A DNA stretch of 64,000 nt from Marinomonas spartinae (GCF_016461715.1 NZ_JAEMUI010000021.1:26801-90800); one strand, 5' to 3'; counted from the stretch's first letter, positions 9,178 through 19,241 are shown. Numbers and translations: made by a program. Notes: generated by a model from the letters alone, not told the origin.

Positions 9178-10608
9178 TTGCTTGTACAAATAACTGATTT
9201 ACTGTGGAGCTATGTTCTGATCGCATTGCTCATTGCTGTTGGCCTTGGTTTTACTCTGTCGTCCCGATTTGTTCAATTCCGCTTTTTTGGCCGCATGTTT
9301 TCTGTCTTATTCAGTAAAAAAGAAGTAGCTAAGAATGGTCAGCTGACGTCTTTTCAAGCTCTCGTGCTGTCTGTTGCTGGGCGAGTAGGTGGCGGTAATA
9401 TAGCGGGTGTGGCGGTCGCTATTACCATCGGTGGTCCAGGAGCGATTTTCTGGATGTGGCTGGTGGGGTTAATGGGAATGGCTACCAGCTTTTTTGAATG
9501 TACCCTAGCACAAGCGTATAAAACGGCAGAACCTGACGGCTCTTTCCGTGGTGGTCCAGCGCAATACATTTCTCGCGGTATTGGGGCGAACTGGCGTCCA
9601 TTGTCCATTGTGTACTCTATCTTGTTATTGATTACATTTGGTGTGGCCTTTACTGGTGTTCAATCCTATGCAGTTGCTACGTCGTTACAAGATGCCTTTC
9701 ATATTCCTCTAAAAGTGAGTGGATTGGCTTTAGCCGTTGTGATTGCTTTGATTATCTTTGGTGGGGTAAAGCGTATTGCGCGTATTGCTGAAATCCTTGT
9801 GCCTGTGATGGCCATTGGTTACTTATTGTTGGCATTGATTGTTTTAGTAATGAACGCGACGGCTATTCCCCATGCTCTAGAACTTATCGTGCAAAGCGCG
9901 TTTGGTTTAGGCCCAGCTGTCGGCGGTGGTATGGGCGCCGCCATAATGATGGGAATGAAACGTGGCTTGTTTTCTAATGAAGCGGGTTTAGGCAGTGCGC
10001 CAAACGTGGCGGCGACGGCTTTTGTTCCTCATCCTGTAAACCAAGGTATCGTACAGTCCTTTTCTGTCTTTATTGATACCATTTTGCTTTGTACTTGTAC
10101 GGCATTGATTATTCTACTGGGCACCAATTACGATCCTTCTAGCACTAATATTGGGGCTGGCGGTGTCGCGTTAACTCAGGCGTCTTTAGCGACCCATCTT
10201 GGCGAGTCAGGCCGTATTTTTGTCAGTATCGCGCTTTTGTTATTTGGCTTTAGTACGATTTTGTATAACTACTATTTGGGTGAAAACAGCTTAGCTTTCT
10301 TGTTCCGTAGGGGAAAAGGGACATTGGCTGTCATGATCTTCCGTTTAGCGGTTATCTTACTGTGTGGTCTTGGTGCGGTGGCCGACTTAAACTCTGTCTT
10401 TGCTTTTTCTGATTTAACCATGGGGCTGCTTGCGGTTGCCAACTTGACGGCATTGATTATGCTATTCAAAAAAGGCTTACGCATTCTGAAACACTATGAG
10501 GATCAATTGAAAAAAGGTGTAGATAGCCCTGTTTTTTCTGCAGCGGATCTTCCTGAGTTAAATTTAGATGATAAGGCATGGCCTGTTCAGGCGACTCAGA
10601 AAAAGTAA
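9178..10608 (+). CDS. Sodium:alanine/glycine symporter (AGCS family)
   Basis: A multi-pass inner-membrane transporter of the AGCS (DagA) family that takes up alanine or glycine with sodium. Diagnostic motifs are SVAGRVGGGNIAGVAVAI, SFRGGPAQYISRGIG and GLFSNEAGLGSAPNVAATAF. About ten to eleven hydrophobic segments can be counted. The open frame extends upstream to 9091, but TAGGAG at 9165-9170 sits seven bases before the TTG at 9178, and the product then begins LLVQITDLLWSYVL, as family members do. This gives 476 residues. It is monocistronic, with a terminator 60 bases downstream. Confidence 0.9.
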   Translation: MLVQITDLLWSYVLIALLIAVGLGFTLSSRFVQFRFFGRMFSVLFSKKEVAKNGQLTSFQALVLSVAGRVGGGNIAGVAVAITIGGPGAIFWMWLVGLMGMATSFFECTLAQAYKTAEPDGSFRGGPAQYISRGIGANWRPLSIVYSILLLITFGVAFTGVQSYAVATSLQDAFHIPLKVSGLALAVVIALIIFGGVKRIARIAEILVPVMAIGYLLLALIVLVMNATAIPHALELIVQSAFGLGPAVGGGMGAAIMMGMKRGLFSNEAGLGSAPNVAATAFVPHPVNQGIVQSFSVFIDTILLCTCTALIILLGTNYDPSSTNIGAGGVALTQASLATHLGESGRIFVSIALLLFGFSTILYNYYLGENSLAFLFRRGKGTLAVMIFRLAVILLCGLGAVADLNSVFAFSDLTMGLLAVANLTALIMLFKKGLRILKHYEDQLKKGVDSPVFSAADLPELNLDDKAWPVQATQKK

Positions 10609-10667
10609 GCTCGAATTGGGCGATTTATCTAACGAATAGCCAGTCCCTATTCGCGAAAATAGGATCT

Positions 10668-10703
10668 AAAAAAAACCGCTCTGAATCATCAGGGCGGTTT
10701 TTT
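10668..10703. terminator. Bidirectional terminator between symporter gene and argA
   Basis: Stem ACCGCtCTGA / TCAGgGCGGT flanked by a run of A on the left and a run of T on the right, so it can end transcripts from both converging genes. Confidence 0.88.
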
Positions 10704-10725
10704 GCTTTTGCGATCAGCGTTTTCC

Positions 10726-12039
10726 TTAACGAATAGTTTTCACAAATATTTTTGAGTTTCGTTGGTAGTTATACAGCGCTTGTTTTTTGGCTGGTAATGT
10801 TGTTATCGATGTCTCACTAAAGCCACGCTCAATAAACCAATGGGCGGTTCGTGTCGTTAAGAGAAACAAGGTGCTCAAGTTTTGTTGCTTTGCGGCCTGT
10901 TCAATGCCTTTTAATAGTCGCTCCCCGCGATTTAATCCACGGTAATCGGGCGATACTGCTAGGCAGGCCAGTTCCCCCGCATTTTCTTGCTCAAATGGAT
11001 AGAGCGCCGCGCAAGCCACAATGGCACCATCTCGTTCGATGACGATAAAACGATCAATTTCATTTTCCAGTAATTCTCGTGAACGGCGAACCAAAACGCC
11101 TTTCTCTTCCAATGGGGCAAGTAGAGCCATCATGCCACCCACATCATCAATGTGAGCGGGACGAAGTTGCTCATAACTGTCTTCGTCTATCATGGTACCT
11201 GCGCCTTCACGGGTGAACAGCTCTCTGAGTAAGGCACCGTTTTCGTTGTAAGAGATCATGTGGGCTCTTGGGACATGTTGACGAACGGCGGCGACACAGG
11301 CCTCTAAAGCGACTTGAGTGAAGTGTGGTAGGGTATTGTTTTGTAAAATGATTTCAGCATCATGGGCGACTAGTTCAGAGTAGAGTGCTCCCTCAAGGTC
11401 GAAAACCCCTTCTTCTTCCGAATAGATGATGAGCTTGTCGGCTTTAAGTTGTATCGCTGCTTGTACGGCAACGTCTTCGGCTTTTAGATTAAAGACTTCA
11501 CCCGTTGGTGAAAAACCAAGGTGAGGCAACAGCACCATGTTATCGTCTTCAAGCAGACGAAAAATGGCGTCGGAGTCAATGCGGCGTACTTCTCCGGAAT
11601 GGCCATGGTCAATACCGTTTACCACGCCCAGTGGACGTGCGATGACATAATTGCCACTGCACACTTTCAAACGAGCCCCTGCCATAGGCGTATTAGATAA
11701 GCCCATGGACAATTGGGCTTCTAACTGCACACGAACGGCGGCTGAGGCTTGGATAATGTCTAACAACTGTTCTTGTGGAGTAATACGATAGCCATCTTCA
11801 AAGACGCTAACTGCATTTTTTTGTGCTAAAGCTTTATCAATTTGGGGGCGAGCGCCTTGAACGAGTACGAGGCGAATGCCTAATGAATCCAATAGAGCTA
11901 AATCATGAATAATGCTGGAAAAATGATCACATTCCAGTGCTTCTCCTGGAATTAAAATAACGAATGTTTTTCCCCTATGGGCATTAATATAAGGAGAGGA
12001 GTGGCGAAACCAGTCCACGTAATTGAGTTCTTCAGACAC
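10726..12039 (-). CDS. argA: N-acetylglutamate synthase ArgA
   Basis: A 437-residue two-domain enzyme that acetylates glutamate, the first step of arginine synthesis. The N-terminal amino-acid-kinase-like domain (residues ~1-280; IPGEALECDHF, LVLVQGARPQID, LPHLGFSPTGEVFNL) binds arginine for feedback control. A C-terminal GNAT acetyltransferase domain follows (residues ~295-435; LACLAVSPDYRGLNRGERLL). The length matches E. coli ArgA (443). The start overlaps the end of argE by eight bases on the same strand, so the two are coupled. Confidence 0.95.
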   Translation of the reverse strand: MSEELNYVDWFRHSSPYINAHRGKTFVILIPGEALECDHFSSIIHDLALLDSLGIRLVLVQGARPQIDKALAQKNAVSVFEDGYRITPQEQLLDIIQASAAVRVQLEAQLSMGLSNTPMAGARLKVCSGNYVIARPLGVVNGIDHGHSGEVRRIDSDAIFRLLEDDNMVLLPHLGFSPTGEVFNLKAEDVAVQAAIQLKADKLIIYSEEEGVFDLEGALYSELVAHDAEIILQNNTLPHFTQVALEACVAAVRQHVPRAHMISYNENGALLRELFTREGAGTMIDEDSYEQLRPAHIDDVGGMMALLAPLEEKGVLVRRSRELLENEIDRFIVIERDGAIVACAALYPFEQENAGELACLAVSPDYRGLNRGERLLKGIEQAAKQQNLSTLFLLTTRTAHWFIERGFSETSITTLPAKKQALYNYQRNSKIFVKTIR

Positions 12040-13288
12040 GGTCTTCCTCGTCTACGTTGTTAAATGGGTCTATCTTAGTTTGCTTATGGTGTTTGTCGAT
12101 AGGTGGTGTGTTTGCTTTAATCAGTTTGTTATCGACTGTTTGTAGGCAATAGCGATGAATTAATCCTTTTAGAATATGTTGCATGGGTTTTATCTGATCT
12201 AGCGCCATAAACTCGTTTGGCTGGTGCGCTTGGTCAATGGAGCCTGGACCCAATATTAAGGTCTCGATGCCAAGTTGATTTAAAAAGGGGCCCTCGGTAC
12301 AAAAAGCGACACTATCACCTGTTTGTTGAGTCAGTGCTTCACAGGTTTTTAAAATATCTGAGTCTGTAGACGTTAAGAACGAAGGAATGTCTTCAAACAA
12401 GCTGCGCATTTCGATTGTAGTGCCCGTTGTTTCTTCGATTTTGGGTAATATCGTTTGAATCTCTTCCATCAAGGACTGGTTACTCATTCCAGGTAAAGCG
12501 CGTAGGTCAAAGTCCAGTTCACATTTTCCACAGATACGATTTGCACTGTCGCCGCCATGTATACAGCCAAAGTTCATGGTTGGGTAATCAATGACAAAAC
12601 TGGCGTCGCGATATTTTTTCTTCAATTGCTGGCGAAAGGTCATCAGTTCAGACATGACCAGATGCATGGCATCCATGGCGTTATTACCAAGAGCAGGATT
12701 GGATGAATGACCAGACTGTCCTTTAATTTGAATACGTTCCATCATAATGCCTTTGTGGGCATAAATGGGTTTGAGCTGGGTGGGCTCGCCGATCACCGCA
12801 TAACGGGCTTTGATTTTCTGCTGGTTGACTAACGCACGAGCACCGGACATAGAGGATTCTTCATCTGCAGTGGCGAGGATAATTAATGGCTCTTTCAATT
12901 GGCGCAAATCCATATCGCGCAGGGTGTCGATGACCACGGCAAAAAAGCCTTTCATATCGCAACTGCCTAACCCATACAGTTTGTTATCTCTTTCTTCTAA
13001 TGAAAAAGGATCGGATTGCCAGCGGCCTTGGTCATAGGGCACGGTATCAGTATGACCTGACAATACTAAGCCGCCTTCGCCATGGCCAATGGTGGCAATT
13101 AAGTTGACATTATTGGGCCGGTTTGGAATTGCCATGACCTCACAAGAGAATCCCAAAGAAGAAAGCCAGCTTTCTAGCAGCTCAATGACTTTTTTATTTG
13201 ACTGATCCCAGCTGGCTTGACTAGAACTGATAGAGGGCGATGCAATCAGTTGAGACATCATGGTGATGAGTGGCGGTGGAGTGTTCAC
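12032..13288 (-). CDS. argE: Acetylornithine deacetylase ArgE
   Basis: A 418-residue M20-family metallohydrolase that releases ornithine from N-acetylornithine. Metal and catalytic motifs are visible: LSGHTDTVPYD, LYGLGSCDMKGFFA, ATADEESSMSGARAL, AVIGEPTQLKP and EGPFLNQLGIETLILGPG. The C-terminal extension of about 30 polar residues after the last conserved block is unusual and might be disordered. The start is GTG at 13286-13288 with AGGAT upstream; two ATG codons at residues 10 and 11 are alternatives. It precedes argA in the same operon. Confidence 0.93.
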   Translation of the reverse strand: MNTPPPLITMMSQLIASPSISSSQASWDQSNKKVIELLESWLSSLGFSCEVMAIPNRPNNVNLIATIGHGEGGLVLSGHTDTVPYDQGRWQSDPFSLEERDNKLYGLGSCDMKGFFAVVIDTLRDMDLRQLKEPLIILATADEESSMSGARALVNQQKIKARYAVIGEPTQLKPIYAHKGIMMERIQIKGQSGHSSNPALGNNAMDAMHLVMSELMTFRQQLKKKYRDASFVIDYPTMNFGCIHGGDSANRICGKCELDFDLRALPGMSNQSLMEEIQTILPKIEETTGTTIEMRSLFEDIPSFLTSTDSDILKTCEALTQQTGDSVAFCTEGPFLNQLGIETLILGPGSIDQAHQPNEFMALDQIKPMQHILKGLIHRYCLQTVDNKLIKANTPPIDKHHKQTKIDPFNNVDEEDRV

Positions 13289-13415
13289 AAACTATCCTCG
13301 ATCAAAGTGATAACGCTAATATTACTACTGTAGGCTGGGCATCTGATACACTTAGACAAAAATTAAGTTGTCTCTGATGTGATAGGGCGTCAGAAGTAGA
13401 TGAGGTTAAGAAAAT

Positions 13416-14363
13416 ATGGCTACCGAGCTAGAGCTTAAGCTAATGGTTCAGTCCGAGTATCTCCAGTCTGCGAGTGAGTTTCTTGATGAGATTTGCAAAC
13501 ACGCTAGTGAGACAAGCTCTCGTCAACCTACACTCTCTTTGATGAATGGCTATTTTGATACGACCGAGGAGACCCTAATGGAAGCGGGGGTGGCATTGCG
13601 TATTCGGTCGGTGAATCAAGAATATATTCAGACATTGAAAACCCGAGGCAGTAGCCGAATTGGCATGCACGCCCGTGGCGAATGGGAATGGCGTGTTCCT
13701 AATGGGCAGTTAGATCTATCCTTGCTAAAAGCCGTTCCTTTACCAGAGTCGTTAGTGGACTTATCTTGGGGAAAAGATCTAATTGAGGTCTATCGAACGG
13801 ATTTTGAGCGTCAAGTCTGGTTGATAGAAGAGCAAGGCACTCAAATGGAAGTAGTGTGCGATCAAGGGGTTGTCACCTCCCCCTTTGGTGAAGCACCTAT
13901 CTGCGAATTAGAGCTTGAATTAAAGTCAGGTGATGATAATGGCTTATACGAATTCGCTAATAAGTTAGCCCAACAGGTTCCTGTGCAAGTGAGTACAGTG
14001 TCAAAAGCGCAGAAAGGGGTTCGTCTTAAGCATGGACAGATTCAATTTCCCGATAAGCCAAACAGTACAATGACGGAATTGGATTTAGCCGTATATTGGT
14101 ACGAATGCTGGTTAGTTTATTGGGAAGCCATGTTTTATATGAAAGATGACATATTGATTCAGCCCATTCGTCATTCGTTGGTTCAACTGGCTTATTATCT
14201 GTCGTCAGAATTGAAGCAAGAGGTGCTGCAATTAGAGAAAGTATTATTGGCAGCGTCCTCGGAATATGAGGAGGATCTGCTCCCTCATTTTGGAGGTATG
14301 AAGCAAACTGGCATTGTCATGTTAAAAGTAGGTCAATGGCTCAATCAGGCATCGGTCCATTAG
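13416..14363 (+). CDS. CYTH domain phosphatase (YgiF-like, probable inorganic triphosphatase)
   Basis: The N-terminus MATELELKLMV carries the E-x-E-x-K signature (E4, E6, K8) of CYTH phosphohydrolases, which act on triphosphates within an acidic tunnel. Supporting residues include DTTEETLMEAGVALRIR, the ELELELKSG strand and KAQKGVRL. The C-terminal ~100 residues are helical and sit where E. coli YgiF has its CHAD domain, but they are short and few histidines remain. The gene lies directly upstream of glnE, exactly as ygiF does in E. coli. Length is 315 residues versus about 430 for YgiF, so the CHAD part looks reduced. Confidence 0.85.
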   Translation: MATELELKLMVQSEYLQSASEFLDEICKHASETSSRQPTLSLMNGYFDTTEETLMEAGVALRIRSVNQEYIQTLKTRGSSRIGMHARGEWEWRVPNGQLDLSLLKAVPLPESLVDLSWGKDLIEVYRTDFERQVWLIEEQGTQMEVVCDQGVVTSPFGEAPICELELELKSGDDNGLYEFANKLAQQVPVQVSTVSKAQKGVRLKHGQIQFPDKPNSTMTELDLAVYWYECWLVYWEAMFYMKDDILIQPIRHSLVQLAYYLSSELKQEVLQLEKVLLAASSEYEEDLLPHFGGMKQTGIVMLKVGQWLNQASVH

Positions 14364-14473
14364 ATTGCCATGCAGCTGATCCAGCAGAGTGCTTGCTAAT
14401 TCTTTTATCCATAATAAAAAATAGATACTTTTACATGATGTACTCCCGTAGGCATTGTGTAAAGGCTTAAACC

Positions 14474-17437
14474 ATGAAGAAGGAATCTCCTTTGACCCCG
14501 CTTGTGAAGAACACTGCTTACCCTGTTTATTGTGAACAACATCCTAATCGATCGACGCTTTACGAGGCGATTCAAGAGTCTAGAGAGCGTCGCGGGTTGA
14601 CTCTTCTTAATCAAGAGCAAATCGATCGTTTAGAACCGCTATGGTTGTTAAGTGACTATCTGCATCAGCAATGGGTGCGCTTTCCTCATTGGTTAGACGA
14701 TCACTTATGCGAGACAATGTACCTGCCGCAACCATCCTATGAAGCCATGATGGCGGGAGAGGACTACTTTGCTCGCGATGCCGACATGGTTAAAGAGGAG
14801 TTGCCGCAAGAGCAAGAGTCAGCGGGGCTGGATGAGCCGGGGTTAATGAAGCGCCTGCGCCTTTATCGACAGTGGTGGATGACGCGTTTGATCGCGCTGG
14901 ATCTTCAGCAGCAGATTTCTCTAAAGGACTTAACCAGTAAGCTAAGTGCTCTAGCCGATGCCACGGTCAAGACCAGCTTAGCATGGAGTGTTGGCTATTA
15001 TCAGGCACTTTATGGTCACGCGTTGGATCATACAGGCAAAGTACAATCTATGATTGTCATTGGCATGGGCAAACTCGGAGGTAATGAACTTAATTTATCG
15101 TCGGACATTGATTTGATCTTTGCCTTTCGTGAGCACGGCGAGACTCAAGGAGGGAAAAAGAGCCTCTCCCATCAGGAATACTTCACGAAACTTGGGCAAA
15201 AGTTAATTCAACACTTAGATCAGGTCACTGCTGATGGTTTTGTCTTTCGTGTCGATATGCGCTTGAGACCATTTGGTCAGTCGGGGGCGTTGGTGCTAAA
15301 TATGGACTCCTTGGAGCAATATTACCAAGATCAAGGGCGTGATTGGGAACGCTATGCCATGATCAAAGCGCGAGTCATGGCGGGTGACCAGCAAGATATT
15401 GCCGAGTTCGAAGCCTTACGCAAACCGTTTGTGTATCGAAAGTATCTCGATTTTGGGGCGATTGGTGCCTTGCGTGATTTAAAGCAAATGATTGCCAAAG
15501 AAGTGCGTCGCAAAGGGATTGAACACAATATCAAGCTGGGAGAAGGCGGCATTCGAGAAGTTGAGTTTATTGCTCAAGCCTTGCAAATCCTCCATGGTGG
15601 ACGAGATCATGGATTGCAAAAGCCTGCTTTATTGTCTGTTCTGCCTTATCTGGAAAAATATCGTTATCTTTCCTCAACCGATGTTGCCACGCTCACACAA
15701 GCCTATCTTTTATTGCGTCGTACCGAACATGCATTGCAAGCGTATCGGGATGAGCAGACACAGCTTATACCTGAGGATGAGATGGGACGGACTCGCCTAG
15801 CGATTATGGTGGGTTTTGATTCTTGGCAAGCATTAAACGATGAACTGTGGCGCCTGCGCCATCTCGTCAATGGAATTTTCTCTGAGCTGATTGACGATGG
15901 CGAAGAAAGCAGTGAAGAGGTGAAACAGCAAGAAAACTGGCGTTTGTTGCTGAAAAATGCCAAGGATCAAGAAGCCATTGCTGATGCGATTGCTGATATA
16001 CAGTGGCAGGATAGAGAAGCGGCTGTGAATCGGTTAAGTGTGTTTTTAAGCTCAAAAGGCGTGGTCTTTATGCAGCCCATTGGGCAGGAGCGTCTATCGG
16101 TTTTTTTAGCCGCCTTTGTATCGGCATTAGCAGAAGAAAGCGCTCCTGATATTATTTTAGAACGGATTATCCCCATTCTGGATGCGGTATTGCGCCGTAC
16201 CGCCTATTTGGTCCTATTGTGTGAAAATCCCACGGCCATTACCCATTTAATGAGGTTATGTCGTGAAAGTGCTTGGTTTAGTGAAGTGATTTCCAGCTCC
16301 CCAGCGTTACTGGATGAACTACTAGACGCAAATACCTTATTCTCGCCTCCTAGCAAATCCATGTTAAAAGAAGAGTTACAGCAAATTCTGCTGCGGCTTC
16401 CAGAAGACGATGAAGAAGCACAAATGGATGCTTTAAGACGCTTCAAACGATCCATTACTTTACGGATTGCGGCCTGTGACATCACAGAAATCTTGCCTGT
16501 TATGAAAGTGAGTGATCACTTAACTTGGTTGGCAGAAGTCCTGTTAGAGCAAGTATTGCAGCAATCCTGGTGGCATTTGACCCACAAGCATGGTTTTCCT
16601 GTTCAGGATGGGGATCCGGTCAACTCACCACAATTGGCGATTATTGGTTATGGGAAGTCTGGTGGTTTGGAGCTAGGTTATGATTCCGATTTAGATCTAG
16701 TGTTTGTTCACGATGCCCAAGCCAATGGTTACACAAATGGCGACAGAAGTGTCGATCATTTAACCTTTTACACACGGCTTTGCCAGCGTGTTATTCACAT
16801 GCTGACCAGCTTTACTGCAGCAGGCCGATTGTATGAAGTGGATATGCGCTTACGTCCGTCAGGTAATTCGGGATTATTAGTCAGTAGCCTGGAAGCTTTT
16901 AAAGACTATCAGCAAAAAGAGGCATGGGTGTGGGAACATCAAGCACTAACCCGTGCTAGAGCATTAGCGGGTGATCAGGGTTTGATGGCTAAGTTCGAAG
17001 CTTGTCGTAAGTTAATTATTGGCTGTGAACGAGATCGTGTTGAGCTCAAACAAGAAGTCATCAAGATGCGTGAAAAAATGCGTGCTCACCTGGATTCCGG
17101 TGGGAAAGAGAAGGGCTTTGATTTGAAACAAGGCGCCGGTGGGATTATTGATATTGAGTTTATGGTGCAATATCTCGTGCTGGCTTGGTCCTATCAATAC
17201 CCAGAATTAATGCGTTATTCGGATAACGTTCGCCAACTAGAAGCGGCGGCCAATGTCGGTTTGATCGCCAATGAAACGGCCCTAGAAATGACGCAGACGT
17301 ATACTTTGTACCGTGCTTTGAACCATCGTTTGAATCTTCAAAAGCAAGGGCGGGTTGTACAAAGGGATACCTTGGAGAGCAATCAGGCGTTAGTGAATCG
17401 TCATTGGGATGAATTCGTGAACAAGGCGAGCTTATAG
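14474..17437 (+). CDS. glnE: Glutamine synthetase adenylyltransferase/deadenylase GlnE
   Basis: A 987-residue bifunctional enzyme that adenylylates and deadenylylates glutamine synthetase in response to PII and glutamine. It has two nucleotidyltransferase domains. The N-terminal deadenylylase contains GKLGGNELNLSSDIDLIFAF near residue 205. The C-terminal adenylylase contains GYGKSGGLELGYDSDLDLVFVHD near residue 730. The RDWERYAMIKARVMAG and WVWEHQALTRARALAG repeats follow each one. The regulatory R-domain lies between. The length is close to E. coli GlnE (946). Its PII partner is encoded at 31.2-31.5 kb. Confidence 0.96.
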   Translation: MKKESPLTPLVKNTAYPVYCEQHPNRSTLYEAIQESRERRGLTLLNQEQIDRLEPLWLLSDYLHQQWVRFPHWLDDHLCETMYLPQPSYEAMMAGEDYFARDADMVKEELPQEQESAGLDEPGLMKRLRLYRQWWMTRLIALDLQQQISLKDLTSKLSALADATVKTSLAWSVGYYQALYGHALDHTGKVQSMIVIGMGKLGGNELNLSSDIDLIFAFREHGETQGGKKSLSHQEYFTKLGQKLIQHLDQVTADGFVFRVDMRLRPFGQSGALVLNMDSLEQYYQDQGRDWERYAMIKARVMAGDQQDIAEFEALRKPFVYRKYLDFGAIGALRDLKQMIAKEVRRKGIEHNIKLGEGGIREVEFIAQALQILHGGRDHGLQKPALLSVLPYLEKYRYLSSTDVATLTQAYLLLRRTEHALQAYRDEQTQLIPEDEMGRTRLAIMVGFDSWQALNDELWRLRHLVNGIFSELIDDGEESSEEVKQQENWRLLLKNAKDQEAIADAIADIQWQDREAAVNRLSVFLSSKGVVFMQPIGQERLSVFLAAFVSALAEESAPDIILERIIPILDAVLRRTAYLVLLCENPTAITHLMRLCRESAWFSEVISSSPALLDELLDANTLFSPPSKSMLKEELQQILLRLPEDDEEAQMDALRRFKRSITLRIAACDITEILPVMKVSDHLTWLAEVLLEQVLQQSWWHLTHKHGFPVQDGDPVNSPQLAIIGYGKSGGLELGYDSDLDLVFVHDAQANGYTNGDRSVDHLTFYTRLCQRVIHMLTSFTAAGRLYEVDMRLRPSGNSGLLVSSLEAFKDYQQKEAWVWEHQALTRARALAGDQGLMAKFEACRKLIIGCERDRVELKQEVIKMREKMRAHLDSGGKEKGFDLKQGAGGIIDIEFMVQYLVLAWSYQYPELMRYSDNVRQLEAAANVGLIANETALEMTQTYTLYRALNHRLNLQKQGRVVQRDTLESNQALVNRHWDEFVNKASL

Positions 17438-17606
17438 AGCTGTTGGTTTATAGTGTCACTCAGTGAAGATTTTCTTTTTATTATCAGTCGAGTAGACAAG
17501 CAAAGCGCTTAGTTAAAATAAATTGATCGTAAAATGAACAGTTTTCGACTATAATGGTCATATAAGAAACGGAAAGTATTTTTTTAATGACGTTTGGGAG
17601 GTTGTT

Positions 17607-17825
17607 ATGGATGGTATCAGTGGCGCAAGTGCCGCCGCATCGTATGCCAGAGAAGCCTACACTGCGAAGCTGTCTCAGGATGCTCAAGTGCAACAGGGTC
17701 AACGGGCGCTTGAACTGTTAGCGAGCACTGACAGTAACCCAAAGGCCAATCCTACGCCAGCCGCTAGCAGCGGCAGCCATATGACAACAGATAATCTTGG
17801 GCAGAATATTAATATTAATGTCTAA
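17607..17825 (+). CDS. Small YjfB-like putative motility protein
   Basis: A 72-residue Ala/Ser-rich protein with a good ribosome site (GGGAGG) and its own terminator 58 bases downstream, so it is very probably a real gene. The C-terminal NLGQNININV resembles the LGQNID-type ending of small YjfB-family proteins annotated as putative motility proteins in Bacillus and gammaproteobacteria. A TATAAT lies at 17550-17555. Apart from that resemblance no function can be read. The middle section (PKANPTPAASSGS) looks disordered. Confidence 0.6.
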   Translation: MDGISGASAAASYAREAYTAKLSQDAQVQQGQRALELLASTDSNPKANPTPAASSGSHMTTDNLGQNININV

Positions 17826-17882
17826 AATAGGTTAGGTTCTAGGTTACAAAAACTTCGAAGTAATTAACAAAAACTCAATGCC

Positions 17883-17914
17883 AAAAAAGCCAGCTTAATT
17901 AGCTGGCTTTTTTG
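17883..17914. terminator. Bidirectional terminator
   Basis: AAAAAAGCCAGCT / AGCTGGCTTTTTT with loop TAAT. It serves the small gene at 17607 and the converging sbmA gene. Confidence 0.92.
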
Positions 17915-17969
17915 TTTTTGTGTCCTGTTCTGAAATTGTTTTATCTCAACAGAGACAAATGAATGACGA

Positions 17970-19241
17970 TTAAGCGGTTGGCGTCTCTTCGATAGAGGGC
18001 AAAGGCTGATCATCTATGGCAGCTTCAAAGGCTTTTAGACGTTTGTAAATAGAGAGCAATTCAACAATCGTTGTCCAAGAGCCGACTAAGAACTGAAATG
18101 AACTTTCTACTTGGTTAAAGGCATTGCTAATACGCTGGAAGATACCAAGAGTAATTGTGCCAGCAATAATGGTAGGACCTAAAGCAATAAGAGGCACTAG
18201 GACTCCTGCCTGTAAATAACCATATCGGACGATGTTGAAATACAAGTAGTTTGCATAGAGGCGGAAATAGTTTTTTCTCACATTGGCGAAGAGTTCTGTC
18301 AAAGTAACAGGCTGAGCTCTTTCTTCATAGTCTTCTCCATATACCAGCTCCTTACGATAAGCCGCCTCAACTCGCTGGTTTTTAAACTCAAGGCCAGGTA
18401 AACGAATACCTGCGATGGCTAATAAGGCGGTTCCTATGATCGACCATAATATCGCAACAAAGATAAGGGATTGTGGCACAGCGCCAATAAGAGGTAGCTC
18501 TTTAACATGGGCAGATAACATCCATAACACGGGTAAAAAGGCTAACAACGTCATAATAGAATTTAAAAAGCTCACCCCTAGACTCTCCATAATACTGGCA
18601 AAACGCATGGTATCTTCTTGAATACGTTGTGATGCCCCTTCTATATGGCGAACTTGTTGCCATTTAGAGGTGTAGTATTGTGTCATGGCTGTACGCCAAC
18701 GAAAGACATAGTGACTAACAAAAAAGTTATTGAGTACAGCGACAGTAATGCCAACCAAAGCAATGGTAATAAAGGTTGAAAGTTGAGAATAGAACTGCGT
18801 TGCAGTGATGTTGTCTGGGGCACTTAAGGCTTTTTGAATCAGGTCATAAAAGCTTCCGTACCATTGGTTGATCATCACGCTGATCTGCACTTGGAACCAA
18901 GTAATAAAGACAATTAACCCCGAGCCTATCACTGACCATTTAGCCCATTTTTGTCCACCAAACGCCATCCATCCACCAATAAAAATAGCGTAGCAAACGG
19001 CCATATATTGATACAGCCAAACATCTAACGCGTCTTGCTGTTGACTAGCGAAAGCGGCTTGTGCGGCGGCGTTCGCGCCTTTGGATAAGGCATCAGGAAA
19101 ATGTACGCCAAATAACGAGCCTAAGCTTAATAGGTGACCTAGGTCTTGAATTTTTGCATACCAGCTAATGACACAAACAAGGGCCCATAGGACGAAACTT
19201 AGAAAAAATAATTTGGGTTTGGGAAAGAAGGATAAAAACAC
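17970..19241 (-). CDS. sbmA: Peptide uptake transporter SbmA/BacA
   Basis: A 423-residue inner-membrane protein of the SbmA/BacA family, which imports proline-rich antimicrobial peptides, microcins and bleomycin-type molecules by proton motive force. The start MFLSFFPKPKLFFLS and the blocks WYGSFYDLIQKALS, LNNFFVSHYVFRWRTAMTQYY, RIQEDTMRFA, LPGLEFKNQRVEAAYRKELVYGEDYEERA and KNYFRLYANYLYFN closely match E. coli SbmA. About seven hydrophobic segments are present. No ATP-binding domain is attached, which separates it from BclA-type relatives. It is monocistronic and divergent from the PhzF gene. Confidence 0.93.
   Translation of the reverse strand: MFLSFFPKPKLFFLSFVLWALVCVISWYAKIQDLGHLLSLGSLFGVHFPDALSKGANAAAQAAFASQQQDALDVWLYQYMAVCYAIFIGGWMAFGGQKWAKWSVIGSGLIVFITWFQVQISVMINQWYGSFYDLIQKALSAPDNITATQFYSQLSTFITIALVGITVAVLNNFFVSHYVFRWRTAMTQYYTSKWQQVRHIEGASQRIQEDTMRFASIMESLGVSFLNSIMTLLAFLPVLWMLSAHVKELPLIGAVPQSLIFVAILWSIIGTALLAIAGIRLPGLEFKNQRVEAAYRKELVYGEDYEERAQPVTLTELFANVRKNYFRLYANYLYFNIVRYGYLQAGVLVPLIALGPTIIAGTITLGIFQRISNAFNQVESSFQFLVGSWTTIVELLSIYKRLKAFEAAIDDQPLPSIEETPTA

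Noticed and set aside
15352..16485. Several minus-strand frames inside glnE
   Set aside because: They are opposite-strand shadows of a long intact glnE with complete motifs in both catalytic domains.
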